Positions 20,199 through 30,111 of a stretch of 64,000 nucleotides of DNA are shown here, in pieces (position 1 is the stretch's first letter; the number at the start of each line of letters is the position of its first letter). The notes beneath the pieces were generated by a model. The model had not been told where the DNA came from. It made no database searches and saw only the letters and a program-made list of their open reading frames with translations. Made by a program: the position numbers and the translations under genes. Source of the DNA: an uncultured Lentibacter sp. (GTDB lineage Bacteria > Pseudomonadota > Alphaproteobacteria > Rhodobacterales > Rhodobacteraceae); the NCBI GenBank assembly GCA_947497495.1, contig CANMGT010000012.1:1-64000 (forward strand), given 5' to 3'.

Positions 20199-20828
20199 TT
20201 TCACCATCCAGCTTTATCCAAAGACATCCAATAAGCCCTGTGTTTTGAGGTTTTTGTCGATACCCTTTGGCCGATGGCGTTTTGTTGCGTTTGATAGAGT
20301 GCTCTCAGGCACCACTTGCTGATATTCAGATTCGAAATCTGAAATTCAAAGAAGAGGACTTCAAAGAGGCGGGTTTAGCACCACAGCCAGTCTCATAGCC
20401 ACTCTATTGAGCATTGAGAGAGCTTTGGCACATGTCGAGAAGGGCGAAGTGAGTCGTGCCTAGGCTCTTGGAGAGTGTTGGGGCGCGCGGAAGGTTCGCT
20501 TTCTGTTAAGAGTCTACTCGGAGAAACTGCGGCCCGGCTAGCAGGATATTAAAACATTTATGAGAATGCTATGCCGTGCAGGATGATGCAAATCTGATTG
20601 CAGCAGTTTGTATGAGCTGATTTAGCACAACGAGGGAATATCCGGAGACCGCGCAAATGAACTATGCAGCATGTCAGCCAGCAGAGATGTCTCTCTGGTT
20701 CAGGAGGCATCTTGCAACGAAATGCAATCTAGTATACATCGGTATACAACAATTTTGAGCAGTGGTTCGTCACACGAGATGACAGCCTGGTGCTTACCTA
20801 ACAGCAACCCTGAACAGTTGGAATGATC

Positions 20829-23615
20829 ATGAGCTTGTATACAGACTACCTCGCTGAAATCGAAACCCGCAAAACCCAAGGCCTGCACCCCAAGCCGATC
20901 GATGATGGCGCGCTTGTAAGCGAGCTTATTGCGCAGATCAAAGACACCGGCAGCGAACACCGCGAAGCTTCGCTTCAGTTCTTTATTTATAACACCTTGC
21001 CGGGCACAACGAGCGCTGCGGGCGAGAAAGCGGCGTTTCTCAAAGAGATCATCCTCGGGGCTGCCGAGGTTGCCGAAATCACGCCGACGTTCGCGTTTGA
21101 GCTGTTGTCGCACATGAAGGGCGGCCCGTCAGTTGACGCATTGCTTGAACTTGCCCTTGGTGAAGACGCCGCGATCGCAGCGCAGGCGGCCGAAGTGCTG
21201 AAAACGCAGGTCTTCCTCTATGAGGCCGACATGGAGCGCTTGGCGGCGGCCCATGCTGCGGGCAACGCCGTGGCGAAAGACATTCTGGAAAGCTATGCCA
21301 AGGCCGAGTTTTTCACCAAGCTGCCTGATATCGACGAAGAGATCAAAGTTGTCACCTACATCGCTGCGGAAGGCGACATTTCAACAGACTTGCTCTCCCC
21401 CGGCAACCAAGCCCACTCGCGCGCTGACCGCGAATTGCACGGCAAATGCCTGATCTCGCCAGAAGCGCAGGCCGAAATTCAGGCGCTGCAAAAGGCCAAC
21501 CCCGACGCGCGCGTCATGTTGATCGCCGAGAAAGGCACTATGGGCGTTGGTTCATCGCGCATGTCCGGCGTCAACAACGTCGCCCTCTGGACAGGCAAAC
21601 AGGCCAGCCCCTATGTGCCATTCGTGAACTTCGCGCCGATTGTGGCGGGCACCAACGGCATCTCGCCGATCTTTTTGACAACTGTTGGCGTGACAGGCGG
21701 CATCGGGCTTGATCTGGACAACTGGGTCAAGAAAGTTGACGCCGATGGCAACACGGTGCTCGACGCCAATGGCGACCCTGTGCTGGAACAGACCTACTCT
21801 GTCGACACGGGCAAGATCCTGACGATCAACACCAAAACACAGAAGCTTTACGAGGGCGACAAGGAGCTTGTTGATATCGCAAAAGCCCTGACGCCTCAGA
21901 AAGTCGAGTTCATTAAGGCGGGTGGCTCTTATGCCATCGTCTTTGGCAAAAAGCTGCAAAACTTCGCGGCCAAAACGCTTGGTGTCGAGGTGCCGCAAGT
22001 CTACGCGCCATCGCGTGAGATCACCCATGAGGGCCAGGGCCTGACAGCGGTTGAGAAGATTTTCAACAAGCAAGCCGTTGGCGTGGCCGAAGGCACAGTG
22101 CTGCACGCCGGCTCTGACGTGCGCGTTGAAGTCAATATCGTTGGCTCGCAAGACACAACTGGCCTTATGACAGCCCAAGAGCTTGAGAGCATGGCCGCGA
22201 CAGTCATCTCGCCGATCGTTGACGGCGCTTACCAGTCGGGCTGCCACACGGCGTCTGTTTGGGACTTGAAGGCGCAAGCCAACATTCCCAAGCTCATGAG
22301 CTTCATGAACAAGTTCGGCCTGATCACCGCGCGTGACCCGAAGGGCGAATATCACGCCATGACAGACGTGATCCACAAAGTCCTCAACGACCTGACAGTT
22401 GACGACTGGGACATCACCATCGGCGGCGACAGCCACACGCGCATGTCAAAAGGCGTGGCCTTTGGCGCAGACTCCGGCACAGTTGCGCTGGCTCTGGCGA
22501 CGGGCGAGGCGACAATGCCTATCCCTGAGTCTGTCAAAGTGACCTTCAAAGGCAAAATGAAAGACTACATGGATTTCCGCGATGTGGTGCACGCCACGCA
22601 GTCGCAGATGCTCAAGCAGTTCGGCGACAACGTTTTCCAGGGCCGCATCATCGAAGTGCACCTTGGCACGCTGCTTGCGGACCAAGCCTTCACCTTCACC
22701 GACTGGACAGCCGAGATGAAAGCGAAAGCCTCGATCTGTATCTCGGAAGACGAAACGCTGATCGGCTCGCTGGAGCTGGCCAAGAGCCGCATCCAGATCA
22801 TGATCGACAAGGGCATGGACAATGAAGCCAAGACACTTCAAGGCCTGATTGACAAAGCCGACAAGCGCATCAACGAGATCAAGACAGGCGCGAAACCTGC
22901 TCTGACGCCCGATGATAACGCCAAGTATTTCGCCGAAGTTGTTGTCGATCTTGACCAGATCAACGAGCCGATGATCGCTGACCCTGACGTTAACAACGAC
23001 GACGTGTCAAAGCGCTATACGCACGATACGATCCGCCCTGTGTCCTACTACGGTGGCGACAAGAAGGTTGATCTGGGCTTTGTCGGCTCCTGCATGGTTC
23101 ACAAAGGTGACATGAAGATCGTCGCGCAGATGCTCAAAAACATCGAAGCCGCCGAAGGCAAGGTGACGTTCAAAGCGCCGCTGGTGGTTGCCGCACCGAC
23201 CTACAACATCATCGACGAGCTCAAGGAAGAGGGCGACTGGGACATCCTGCAAAAGTATTCGGGCTTTGAGTTTGACGACTTCGCCCCGAAAAGTGCCGCG
23301 CGCACCGAGTATGAGAACATCCTCTACCTCGAGCGCCCGGGCTGTAACCTTTGCATGGGCAACCAGGAAAAAGCCGCCAAGGGCGACACCGTGCTGGCCA
23401 CGTCGACGCGCTTGTTCCAGGGCCGTGTGGTGGAAGACGCCGCCGAAAAGAAAGGCGAGTCGCTTCTGGCCTCAACGCCGGTTGTCGTGCTTTCCGCCAT
23501 TTTGGGCCGAACACCGAGCATCGAAGAATACAAAGCTGCTGTTCAAGGCATCAACCTGACTAAATTTGCGCCACCTGTCGAGAAACCGGCAGGCGCACGG
23601 TCAGTTCACTTCTAA
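20829..23615 (+). CDS. acnB: Bifunctional aconitate hydratase 2/2-methylisocitrate dehydratase
   Basis: AcnB-type N-terminal domain; NLCMGNQEKAA cysteine motif; full-length 929 aa. Confidence 0.96.
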   Translation: MSLYTDYLAEIETRKTQGLHPKPIDDGALVSELIAQIKDTGSEHREASLQFFIYNTLPGTTSAAGEKAAFLKEIILGAAEVAEITPTFAFELLSHMKGGPSVDALLELALGEDAAIAAQAAEVLKTQVFLYEADMERLAAAHAAGNAVAKDILESYAKAEFFTKLPDIDEEIKVVTYIAAEGDISTDLLSPGNQAHSRADRELHGKCLISPEAQAEIQALQKANPDARVMLIAEKGTMGVGSSRMSGVNNVALWTGKQASPYVPFVNFAPIVAGTNGISPIFLTTVGVTGGIGLDLDNWVKKVDADGNTVLDANGDPVLEQTYSVDTGKILTINTKTQKLYEGDKELVDIAKALTPQKVEFIKAGGSYAIVFGKKLQNFAAKTLGVEVPQVYAPSREITHEGQGLTAVEKIFNKQAVGVAEGTVLHAGSDVRVEVNIVGSQDTTGLMTAQELESMAATVISPIVDGAYQSGCHTASVWDLKAQANIPKLMSFMNKFGLITARDPKGEYHAMTDVIHKVLNDLTVDDWDITIGGDSHTRMSKGVAFGADSGTVALALATGEATMPIPESVKVTFKGKMKDYMDFRDVVHATQSQMLKQFGDNVFQGRIIEVHLGTLLADQAFTFTDWTAEMKAKASICISEDETLIGSLELAKSRIQIMIDKGMDNEAKTLQGLIDKADKRINEIKTGAKPALTPDDNAKYFAEVVVDLDQINEPMIADPDVNNDDVSKRYTHDTIRPVSYYGGDKKVDLGFVGSCMVHKGDMKIVAQMLKNIEAAEGKVTFKAPLVVAAPTYNIIDELKEEGDWDILQKYSGFEFDDFAPKSAARTEYENILYLERPGCNLCMGNQEKAAKGDTVLATSTRLFQGRVVEDAAEKKGESLLASTPVVVLSAILGRTPSIEEYKAAVQGINLTKFAPPVEKPAGARSVHF

Positions 23616-23639
23616 GACAGAAGTTCACCAGCAAAACAG

Positions 23640-23673
23640 TGGCCCACCAGAGATCAAGCTCTTTGGTGGGCCA
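23640..23673 (+). terminator. Hairpin terminator after acnB
   Basis: TGGCCCACCAGAG...CTCTTTGGTGGGCCA stem-loop. Confidence 0.75.
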
Positions 23674-23816
23674 TTATCGTTCGTGGGGCGTGTTTTTGCA
23701 GGGAAGGGATGGCGTCAAATGGGCGACGGCGGCCGCGCATTTCATAAAATTTACCATTTGATAAAATTTTTGAGAGCGGTTAGCGTTACCTAAAGACGTG
23801 AATTTAGGAGACGCAT

Positions 23817-25151
23817 ATGACAAACTCGGCATCGACTTCAGGCATCGTGCCTGCGCGGCTGGACAAGGCGGCGTTGTCTGACAATTTCTCTGATCTGCAC
23901 GCGCCGCTGTCTGATCACGAAGCACTTGTCGCCGCGGATCGTTGCTACTTTTGCCACGACGCGCCCTGCATGACAGCCTGCCCGACAGCAATCGACATCC
24001 CGCTTTTCATCCGCCAGATCAGCACGGGCACACCCGAAGCCTCCGCCAAGACAATTTTCTCCCAAAACATCTTGGGCGGAATGTGCGCACGGGTGTGCCC
24101 CACGGAAACGCTCTGCGAAGAGGTTTGTGTGCGCGAGGTTGCCGAGGGCAAGCCTGTGGAAATCGGCCGCTTGCAGCGCTACGCAACCGACACGCTGATG
24201 GCGCAGGGCAAACACCCGTTTGAGCGCGCCGCCGCGACGGGCAAGTCTGTGGCCGTTGTTGGCGCAGGGCCTGCGGGGCTTGCCTGCGCGCACCGGCTGG
24301 CGATGCTAGGTCACGCTGTGACAGTGTTTGATGCGCGCGAGAAGGGCGGCGGGCTGAACGAGTTCGGCATCGCGGCCTACAAATCCACAAACGACTTCGC
24401 GCAAGACGAATTGAACTGGCTGCTCTCGATCGGCGGAATCACCGTGGAATACGGCAAATCCTTGGGCGATGCCTTCACGCTCGCTGACATCCAGTCAAAC
24501 CACGACGCTGTGTTTCTCGGCATGGGCCTTGCGGGCGTCAACGCACTTGGCTGCGACGGGGAGGACTTGCCCGATGTGCTCGATGCTGTCGAGTTCATCG
24601 CCGAGCTGCGCCAAGCCGAAGACCTTTCAAAAGTTAAAGTCGGGCGTCATGTTGTTGTCATTGGCGGCGGCATGACAGCGGTTGATGCTGCCGTGCAAAG
24701 CAAACTTCTGGGCGCGCAAGACGTGGCGCTCGTTTATCGGCGCGGCAAGGAAAACATGAGTGCTTCTGTCTATGAGCAGGAGCTGGCAACCTCAAAAGGC
24801 GTGCGCATTATCTACGATGCGCAGCCGATGAAAGTCGCGCAGAGCGGCAAGGGCTTGAGCGTTGAGTTTGCCTATACGAAAACCAAGAAGGGAAAGCTGA
24901 CGCGCACAGGCGAGAGCTTCAATCTGCCCGCTGATCAGGTGTTCAAGGCCATCGGCCAGACGCTATCAGGCGCGCCCGAGGGCCTCACGCTGGAAGGCGG
25001 CAAGATCGCGGTTGACGAGAGCGGCGCGACAAGCCTGCCAAACGTCTGGGCGGGCGGCGACTGCGCAACTGGCGGCGATGACCTCACCGTTACAGCCGTT
25101 GCAGAAGGCCGCGATGCGGCGCTCAACATTCACACCGCACTTTTGCGCTAA
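23817..25151 (+). CDS. preT: NAD-dependent dihydropyrimidine dehydrogenase subunit PreT
   Basis: CYFCHDAPCMTACPTAIDIP, VAVVGAGPAGLACAHRLA, GGDCATGGDDLTVTAVAEGRDAA; next to preA. Confidence 0.93.
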   Translation: MTNSASTSGIVPARLDKAALSDNFSDLHAPLSDHEALVAADRCYFCHDAPCMTACPTAIDIPLFIRQISTGTPEASAKTIFSQNILGGMCARVCPTETLCEEVCVREVAEGKPVEIGRLQRYATDTLMAQGKHPFERAAATGKSVAVVGAGPAGLACAHRLAMLGHAVTVFDAREKGGGLNEFGIAAYKSTNDFAQDELNWLLSIGGITVEYGKSLGDAFTLADIQSNHDAVFLGMGLAGVNALGCDGEDLPDVLDAVEFIAELRQAEDLSKVKVGRHVVVIGGGMTAVDAAVQSKLLGAQDVALVYRRGKENMSASVYEQELATSKGVRIIYDAQPMKVAQSGKGLSVEFAYTKTKKGKLTRTGESFNLPADQVFKAIGQTLSGAPEGLTLEGGKIAVDESGATSLPNVWAGGDCATGGDDLTVTAVAEGRDAALNIHTALLR

Positions 25152-25171
25152 AGCTCAAAGAGGGTATCCAA

Positions 25172-26476
25172 ATGGCAGACCTAACAACCACGTTCATCGG
25201 CATCACCTCGCCAAACCCGTTCTGGCTGGCCTCCGCGCCGCCGACGGACAAGGAATACAATGTGCGCCGCGCTTTTGAAGCGGGCTGGGGCGGCGTTGTC
25301 TGGAAGACGCTCGGCTCGGAAGGGCCGCCCGTTGTCAACGTAAACGGCCCGCGCTACGGCGTTGTGCATGGCGCAGACCGCCGCGTGCTGGGGCTGAACA
25401 ATATCGAGCTGATCACCGACCGCGATCTTTATCAGAACCTTGAAGAAATCAAACGCGTGAAGGCTGACTACCCCGATCGGGCCATCATCGTCTCGCTCAT
25501 GGTGCCCTGTGAGGAAGACGCGTGGAAAGCTATCCTGCCGCTTGTCGAAGACACAGGCGCAGACGGGATCGAGCTGAACTTCGGCTGCCCCCACGGCATG
25601 GCCGAACGCGGCATGGGCTCGGCTGTCGGGCAGGTGCCGGAGTATATCGAAATGGTCACCAAATGGTGCAAGCAGTATTACTCCAAACCGGTGATCGTGA
25701 AGCTCACGCCCAACATCACCGACATTCGCGCCCCTGCAGCCGCCGCCATGCGCGGCGGGGCGGATGCTGTCTCGCTGATCAACACCATCAACTCGATCAT
25801 CTCGGTTGATCTTGACGCCATGGCACCCGAACCAACGATCGACGGCAAAGGCACCCACGGCGGCTATTGCGGCCCCGCGGTAAAGCCCATCGCGATGAAC
25901 ATGGTGGCCGAAATCGCCCGCAATCCCGAAACGGCCAGCCTGCCGATTTCGGGCATCGGCGGCATCACCACATGGCGCGATGCCGCAGAGTTTATCGCCC
26001 TTGGGTGCGGTAACGTGCAGGTCTGCACCGCGGCGATGACCTATGGTTTCAAAGTCGTGCAAGAGATGATCAGCGGGCTGAGCCAATGGATGGACGAGAA
26101 GGGGCACACCTCGGTTGATGACTTCGTGCGCATGGCCGTTCCCAATGTCACAGACTGGCAGTATCTCAACCTCAACTACGTCGCGAAAGCCTCGATCAGC
26201 CAGGATGATTGTATCAGCTGTGGCCGCTGCTTTGCCGCCTGCGAAGACACTTCGCACCAAGCGATCCTGATGTCGGACGATCGCGTGTTTACAGTGAATG
26301 ACGCCGAATGTGTCGCCTGTAACCTCTGCGTTGAAGTCTGCCCCGTTGAGAACTGCATCACCATGGTGCCACAGGCTGCGGGCACGGTGGACGCGCGCAC
26401 TGGCGAGGTTGTGAAAGAACAGCACGGCGACTGGACAACACACCCCAACAACCCCGGTGCCGTTGCCGCAGAGTAG
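25172..26476 (+). CDS. preA: NAD-dependent dihydropyrimidine dehydrogenase subunit PreA
   Basis: DHOD-like barrel (GIELNFGCPHGM) plus two [4Fe-4S] motifs (CISCGRCFAACEDTSH, CVACNLCVEVCPVENC). Confidence 0.95.
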   Translation: MADLTTTFIGITSPNPFWLASAPPTDKEYNVRRAFEAGWGGVVWKTLGSEGPPVVNVNGPRYGVVHGADRRVLGLNNIELITDRDLYQNLEEIKRVKADYPDRAIIVSLMVPCEEDAWKAILPLVEDTGADGIELNFGCPHGMAERGMGSAVGQVPEYIEMVTKWCKQYYSKPVIVKLTPNITDIRAPAAAAMRGGADAVSLINTINSIISVDLDAMAPEPTIDGKGTHGGYCGPAVKPIAMNMVAEIARNPETASLPISGIGGITTWRDAAEFIALGCGNVQVCTAAMTYGFKVVQEMISGLSQWMDEKGHTSVDDFVRMAVPNVTDWQYLNLNYVAKASISQDDCISCGRCFAACEDTSHQAILMSDDRVFTVNDAECVACNLCVEVCPVENCITMVPQAAGTVDARTGEVVKEQHGDWTTHPNNPGAVAAE

Positions 26477-26482
26477 GCCCGC

Positions 26483-27364
26483 GTGAGGCGCGAGGCTATC
26501 GGCCATCTGGCCATGACGGGCTTCGCGGCGCTTGTCGCGGGCTCGTTCGCTCTTGGGGCTTTGGTCGGCGAGCAGCTCTCGCCGCTGGTGGTCACCGCGG
26601 CGCGCTTTGCCCTCACCGCTGCGCTGATGGGCGCGTTGTCCTGGTCGGTTTTAATGCACAGCCGAGAGGTGTTTCGCGCGCCGTGGCGCTACCTGCTGAT
26701 GGGGGCCAGCCCCGCGCTTTACTTTATCCTGATGTTTGAAGCGCTCAAAACCGCACCAGCTGTCTCGCTCTCGGTTCTGTTTACGTTGACGCCGCTGGTG
26801 ACGGGCGTGTTTGGCTATGTTTTGCTTGGCCAAACGGTCTCGCGGCGCGTGCTGCTCGCGTTGCTGATCGGCGCACTCGGGGCTGTCTGGGTGATCTTCC
26901 GGGGTGATATGGCGCAGCTTCTGGCGTTTCAGATTGGCCGTGGCGAGCTGATCTTTCTGGTCGGGATGACGGGTTACGCTCTCTACGCGCCCTTGGTTCG
27001 CAAGTTCAAACGGGACGAGCCGCCAGTCGCATTTACCTTTGCGATCACCCTCGGCGCGCTGGCTGTGACACTGCCCTTCGCTGCGCGCGACCTAGTGCAA
27101 ACCGACTATAGCCTAGTGCCGCTGCATGTCTGGGCCGTGGTGCTTTATCTGGCCGTCTTTGCCAGTGCTGCGACGTTCTCGCTGATCCAGTTCGCGGCCC
27201 TGCGGTTGCCCTCGGTCAAAGTCATGGCGCACACCTATCTGATCCCGAGTTGGGTCATCCTCTGGCAGTTGGCAATGGGCCAAGGCGCCCCGACAGCGAC
27301 CGATCTGATAGGCGTTTCCCTGACAATCGCAGCCCTCGCGCTTCTGCTCAAGACGCAGGATTGA
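26483..27364 (+). CDS. DMT/EamA family transporter
   Basis: Polytopic, EamA-type repeats; directly follows preA. Confidence 0.88.
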   Translation: MRREAIGHLAMTGFAALVAGSFALGALVGEQLSPLVVTAARFALTAALMGALSWSVLMHSREVFRAPWRYLLMGASPALYFILMFEALKTAPAVSLSVLFTLTPLVTGVFGYVLLGQTVSRRVLLALLIGALGAVWVIFRGDMAQLLAFQIGRGELIFLVGMTGYALYAPLVRKFKRDEPPVAFTFAITLGALAVTLPFAARDLVQTDYSLVPLHVWAVVLYLAVFASAATFSLIQFAALRLPSVKVMAHTYLIPSWVILWQLAMGQGAPTATDLIGVSLTIAALALLLKTQD

Positions 27365-27983
27365 GCAGCTTGCGATACATGTTGTCCAGAAACGGGCCAG
27401 CGGTTTCAAACGGGTTCGCCCCCTCTGCCTCATCGCCCAGCACGGTGCGCACCTGAATGTCAAAGTCAGCGTAATGCTGTGTCGTCGCCCAAATCGAGAA
27501 AAACAGATGATAGGGATCAACTGCGGCAATCTTGCCAGCCTTGATCCACTCAGAAACGACGCGCGCCTTTTCGGACGTCAGCGCTTTCAGTTCGCCCTGA
27601 ATTTCGCCCAGAATATGCGGCGCACCTTGCAAAACCTCGTTGGCAAACAGCTTGCTTTCGCGTGGGAACTCCTGCGCCATCTTGAGCTTCTGCGCGACAT
27701 AGCCGCAGATTTCCTCAATCGGATCACCGGCTTCGTCAATGCCGTGCAAGGGCGCCAGCCATGTCTGCAAAAGCTCGGCCAGAAGGGCCTTGTGAATGGC
27801 TTCCTTACTGTCAAAGTAATACAGGATATTGGGCTTTGAGAGGCTCGCGCGCTCGGCGATCATATCAAGGGTCGAGCCGCGAAACCCGCGTTCGGAGAAC
27901 ACATCAAGCGCCGCCTCAAGGATAGAACGTGTCTTCTCGCGCTGGATGCGCGTCGGCTTCTTTGTCGTCTGTGATCGGGCCAT
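27348..27983 (-). CDS. TetR-family regulator, RutR/YcdC-like
   Basis: RSILEAALDVFSERGFRGSTLDMIAERASLSKPNILYYFDSKEAI HTH. Confidence 0.9.
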   Translation of the reverse strand: MARSQTTKKPTRIQREKTRSILEAALDVFSERGFRGSTLDMIAERASLSKPNILYYFDSKEAIHKALLAELLQTWLAPLHGIDEAGDPIEEICGYVAQKLKMAQEFPRESKLFANEVLQGAPHILGEIQGELKALTSEKARVVSEWIKAGKIAAVDPYHLFFSIWATTQHYADFDIQVRTVLGDEAEGANPFETAGPFLDNMYRKLLNPAS

Positions 27984-28006
27984 ATCGGGCGAGGCTACCT
28001 TCTGCG

Positions 28007-28645
28007 CTAATCGGGCGAAAGACCAACGCCTCTCAGTATGATGGTTTTAACTGAAAGCTTGGCGGCTTGCCATTGTTCATCGCTCAAAGGCTTGGAACCA
28101 TTGAGCGTTTCGATCTGATGGCCAAAGTCGGCGTAGTGCTGTGTCGTTGACCAGATCATGTAAAGCAGATGCGCGGGGTCTATCTGGTCCATCTCGCCAT
28201 TGGCGATCCAGCGCTCGATATGCTTGCCCCGATCGGTTGACCACTCAAGCAGAGGGCCTTCCAGATAGTCCTGAATGATCGGTGCACCATGCAGGATCTC
28301 GGCGGCCCAAACGCGCGAGCCGTTCGGGTGCGAGCGCGCCAGATCCATCTTGATGTCGATATAGCGGCTCAAGGCTTCACGCGGCCCAAGCTCGGTATCA
28401 AACGCCGAAGCGGCTTCCATCCAGATGTCAAAAATGTTGTAGACAACGCGACGGTAAAGCTCTTCCTTGGTTTTGAAGTAATAGTGGACATTGGCCTTGG
28501 GCAGCCCCGCAACATCCGCAATCAGCTGCGTTGTCGCTCCGGCGAATCCGGCTTCGGCAAAAACTTTTTCCGCTGCCTCCAAAATAGCCTTTTGGTTTTG
28601 CGAGCGCTTAGAGATTTTGCGAAACGCGATTGGGTCTGCTGACAA
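28007..28645 (-). CDS. TetR-family regulator, RutR/YcdC-like
   Basis: ILEAAEKVFAEAGFAGATTQLIADVAGLPKANVHYYFKTKEELY HTH; shares IWxTTQHYADF with its neighbour. Confidence 0.9.
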   Translation of the reverse strand: MSADPIAFRKISKRSQNQKAILEAAEKVFAEAGFAGATTQLIADVAGLPKANVHYYFKTKEELYRRVVYNIFDIWMEAASAFDTELGPREALSRYIDIKMDLARSHPNGSRVWAAEILHGAPIIQDYLEGPLLEWSTDRGKHIERWIANGEMDQIDPAHLLYMIWSTTQHYADFGHQIETLNGSKPLSDEQWQAAKLSVKTIILRGVGLSPD

Positions 28646-28666
28646 GGCCGCTCCTCCAGAAAAAAC

Positions 28667-28711
28667 TTGACCGTTCAGTCAGGTCGCTACAATACTTGAC
28701 CATATAGTCAA
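28667..28711. promoter_or_regulatory. Two candidate RutR/TetR-type operators (TTGACCGTTCAGTCA and TTGACCATATAGTCAA)
   Basis: Inverted-repeat sites at 28667-28681 and 28696-28711 between divergent tetR and amidohydrolase genes. Confidence 0.65.
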
Positions 28712-28748
28712 AAAATATTCCGTCAAGGAATGTCCATGGGGGTGGAAA

Positions 28749-29999
28749 ATGCCGACACTAAACTCAAACCTGCGCATCAACGGTGAACGTCTTTGGGACA
28801 GCCTGATGGAAATGGCCAAGATCGGCCCCGGCGTGGCGGGCGGCAACAACCGCCAGACTTTGACAGACGAAGACGGCGAAGGCCGCGCCTTGTTTCAGGC
28901 CTGGTGCGAGGCCGCGGGCTGCACCATGGGGCTTGATACGATGGGCAACATGTTTGCCACTTGGGGCGGCACAGACCCTGATGCGCTGCCAGTTTATGTC
29001 GGCTCACACCTCGACACGCAACCAACGGGCGGCAAGTATGACGGTGTCTTGGGCGTGCTCGGCGGACTGGAAATTCTGCGCACGCTCAATGACCTAGGCA
29101 TCAAAACCAAACACCCCATTGTCGTCACCAACTGGACAAACGAGGAGGGCACCCGCTATGCGCCGGCGATGCTGTCATCAGGCGTGTTTGCGGGCATTCA
29201 CACGCAAGACTGGGCTTACGAGCGCGTCGACGCGGACGGGTTGAAGTTTGGCGATGAGCTGGCGCGCATCGGTTGGCGCGGCGAGGAAGAAGTCGGCACG
29301 CGCAAGATGCACGCCATGTTTGAGTTGCACATAGAGCAGGGGCCGATTTTGGAAGCCGAGGGCAAAGACATCGGCGTTGTCACCCACGGCCAAGGGCTTT
29401 CGTGGACGCAAGTCAAGATCACCGGCAAGGACAGCCACACCGGCTCTACGCCGATGCCGATGCGCAAAAACGCAGGCCTCGGCATGGCGCGGGTTTTGGA
29501 AAAGGTTGACGAGATCGCATGGAGCCACGCGCCCCACGCTGTGGGGGCTGCGGGCCATATCGACGTCTACCCCAACTCGCGCAACGTGATCCCCGGCAAG
29601 GTGGTGTTCACGGTTGATTTCCGCTCGCCAGACCTGAGCGTCATTGAAGACATGGAGGCGCGTTTGAAGGTGGAAGGCCAGAAGATCGCCGATGAGATGG
29701 GGTTGGAAATCGAGTTTGAAAAAGTCGGCGGGTTTGATCCGGTGACGTTTGATGAGGGCTGTGTCACCGCTGTGCGCAACGCCGCCGAGCGCATGGGCTA
29801 TAGCCACATGAACCTGATCTCGGGCGCTGGCCACGACGCCTGCTGGATCAACCGCGTGGCGCCCACTGCCATGGTCATGTGCCCCTGCGTTGACGGACTT
29901 TCCCACAACGAGGCCGAAGAGATTTCCAAGGAGTGGGCCACCGCTGGCGCGGATGTGCTGATGCAGGCGGTTTTGGAAACAGCGGAGATTGTGGGCTGA
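28749..29999 (+). CDS. Zn-dependent hydantoinase/carbamoylase-family amidohydrolase (probable beta-ureidopropionase)
   Basis: VGSHLDTQPTGGKYDGVLGVLGGLE, TNWTNEEGTRYAPAMLSSG, SGAGHDACW; pyrimidine cluster context. Confidence 0.92.
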   Translation: MPTLNSNLRINGERLWDSLMEMAKIGPGVAGGNNRQTLTDEDGEGRALFQAWCEAAGCTMGLDTMGNMFATWGGTDPDALPVYVGSHLDTQPTGGKYDGVLGVLGGLEILRTLNDLGIKTKHPIVVTNWTNEEGTRYAPAMLSSGVFAGIHTQDWAYERVDADGLKFGDELARIGWRGEEEVGTRKMHAMFELHIEQGPILEAEGKDIGVVTHGQGLSWTQVKITGKDSHTGSTPMPMRKNAGLGMARVLEKVDEIAWSHAPHAVGAAGHIDVYPNSRNVIPGKVVFTVDFRSPDLSVIEDMEARLKVEGQKIADEMGLEIEFEKVGGFDPVTFDEGCVTAVRNAAERMGYSHMNLISGAGHDACWINRVAPTAMVMCPCVDGLSHNEAEEISKEWATAGADVLMQAVLETAEIVG

Positions 30000-30111
30000 A
30001 GGGGGCGCTAAGTGGGGCTAGCCCCGACACATTAGACTACGTGGGGGCCAGCCCTCACACCCCCGGAGTATTTGGGTCAAGAAAAAGCAGAAAAGACGGT
30101 TTAGGGAGAAT

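Noticed and set aside
23744-23769. ATAAAATTT direct repeat (23744-23752, 23761-23769) upstream of preT as an operator
   Set aside because: Low-complexity AT repeat in a promoter region; no known motif match, likely part of the promoter.
20929-25278. Numerous antisense or alternate-frame ORFs over acnB, preT and preA (e.g. 21552-22436 minus)
   Set aside because: Arg/His/Ala-rich shadow ORFs typical of high-GC genes; the sense frames have clear family motifs.
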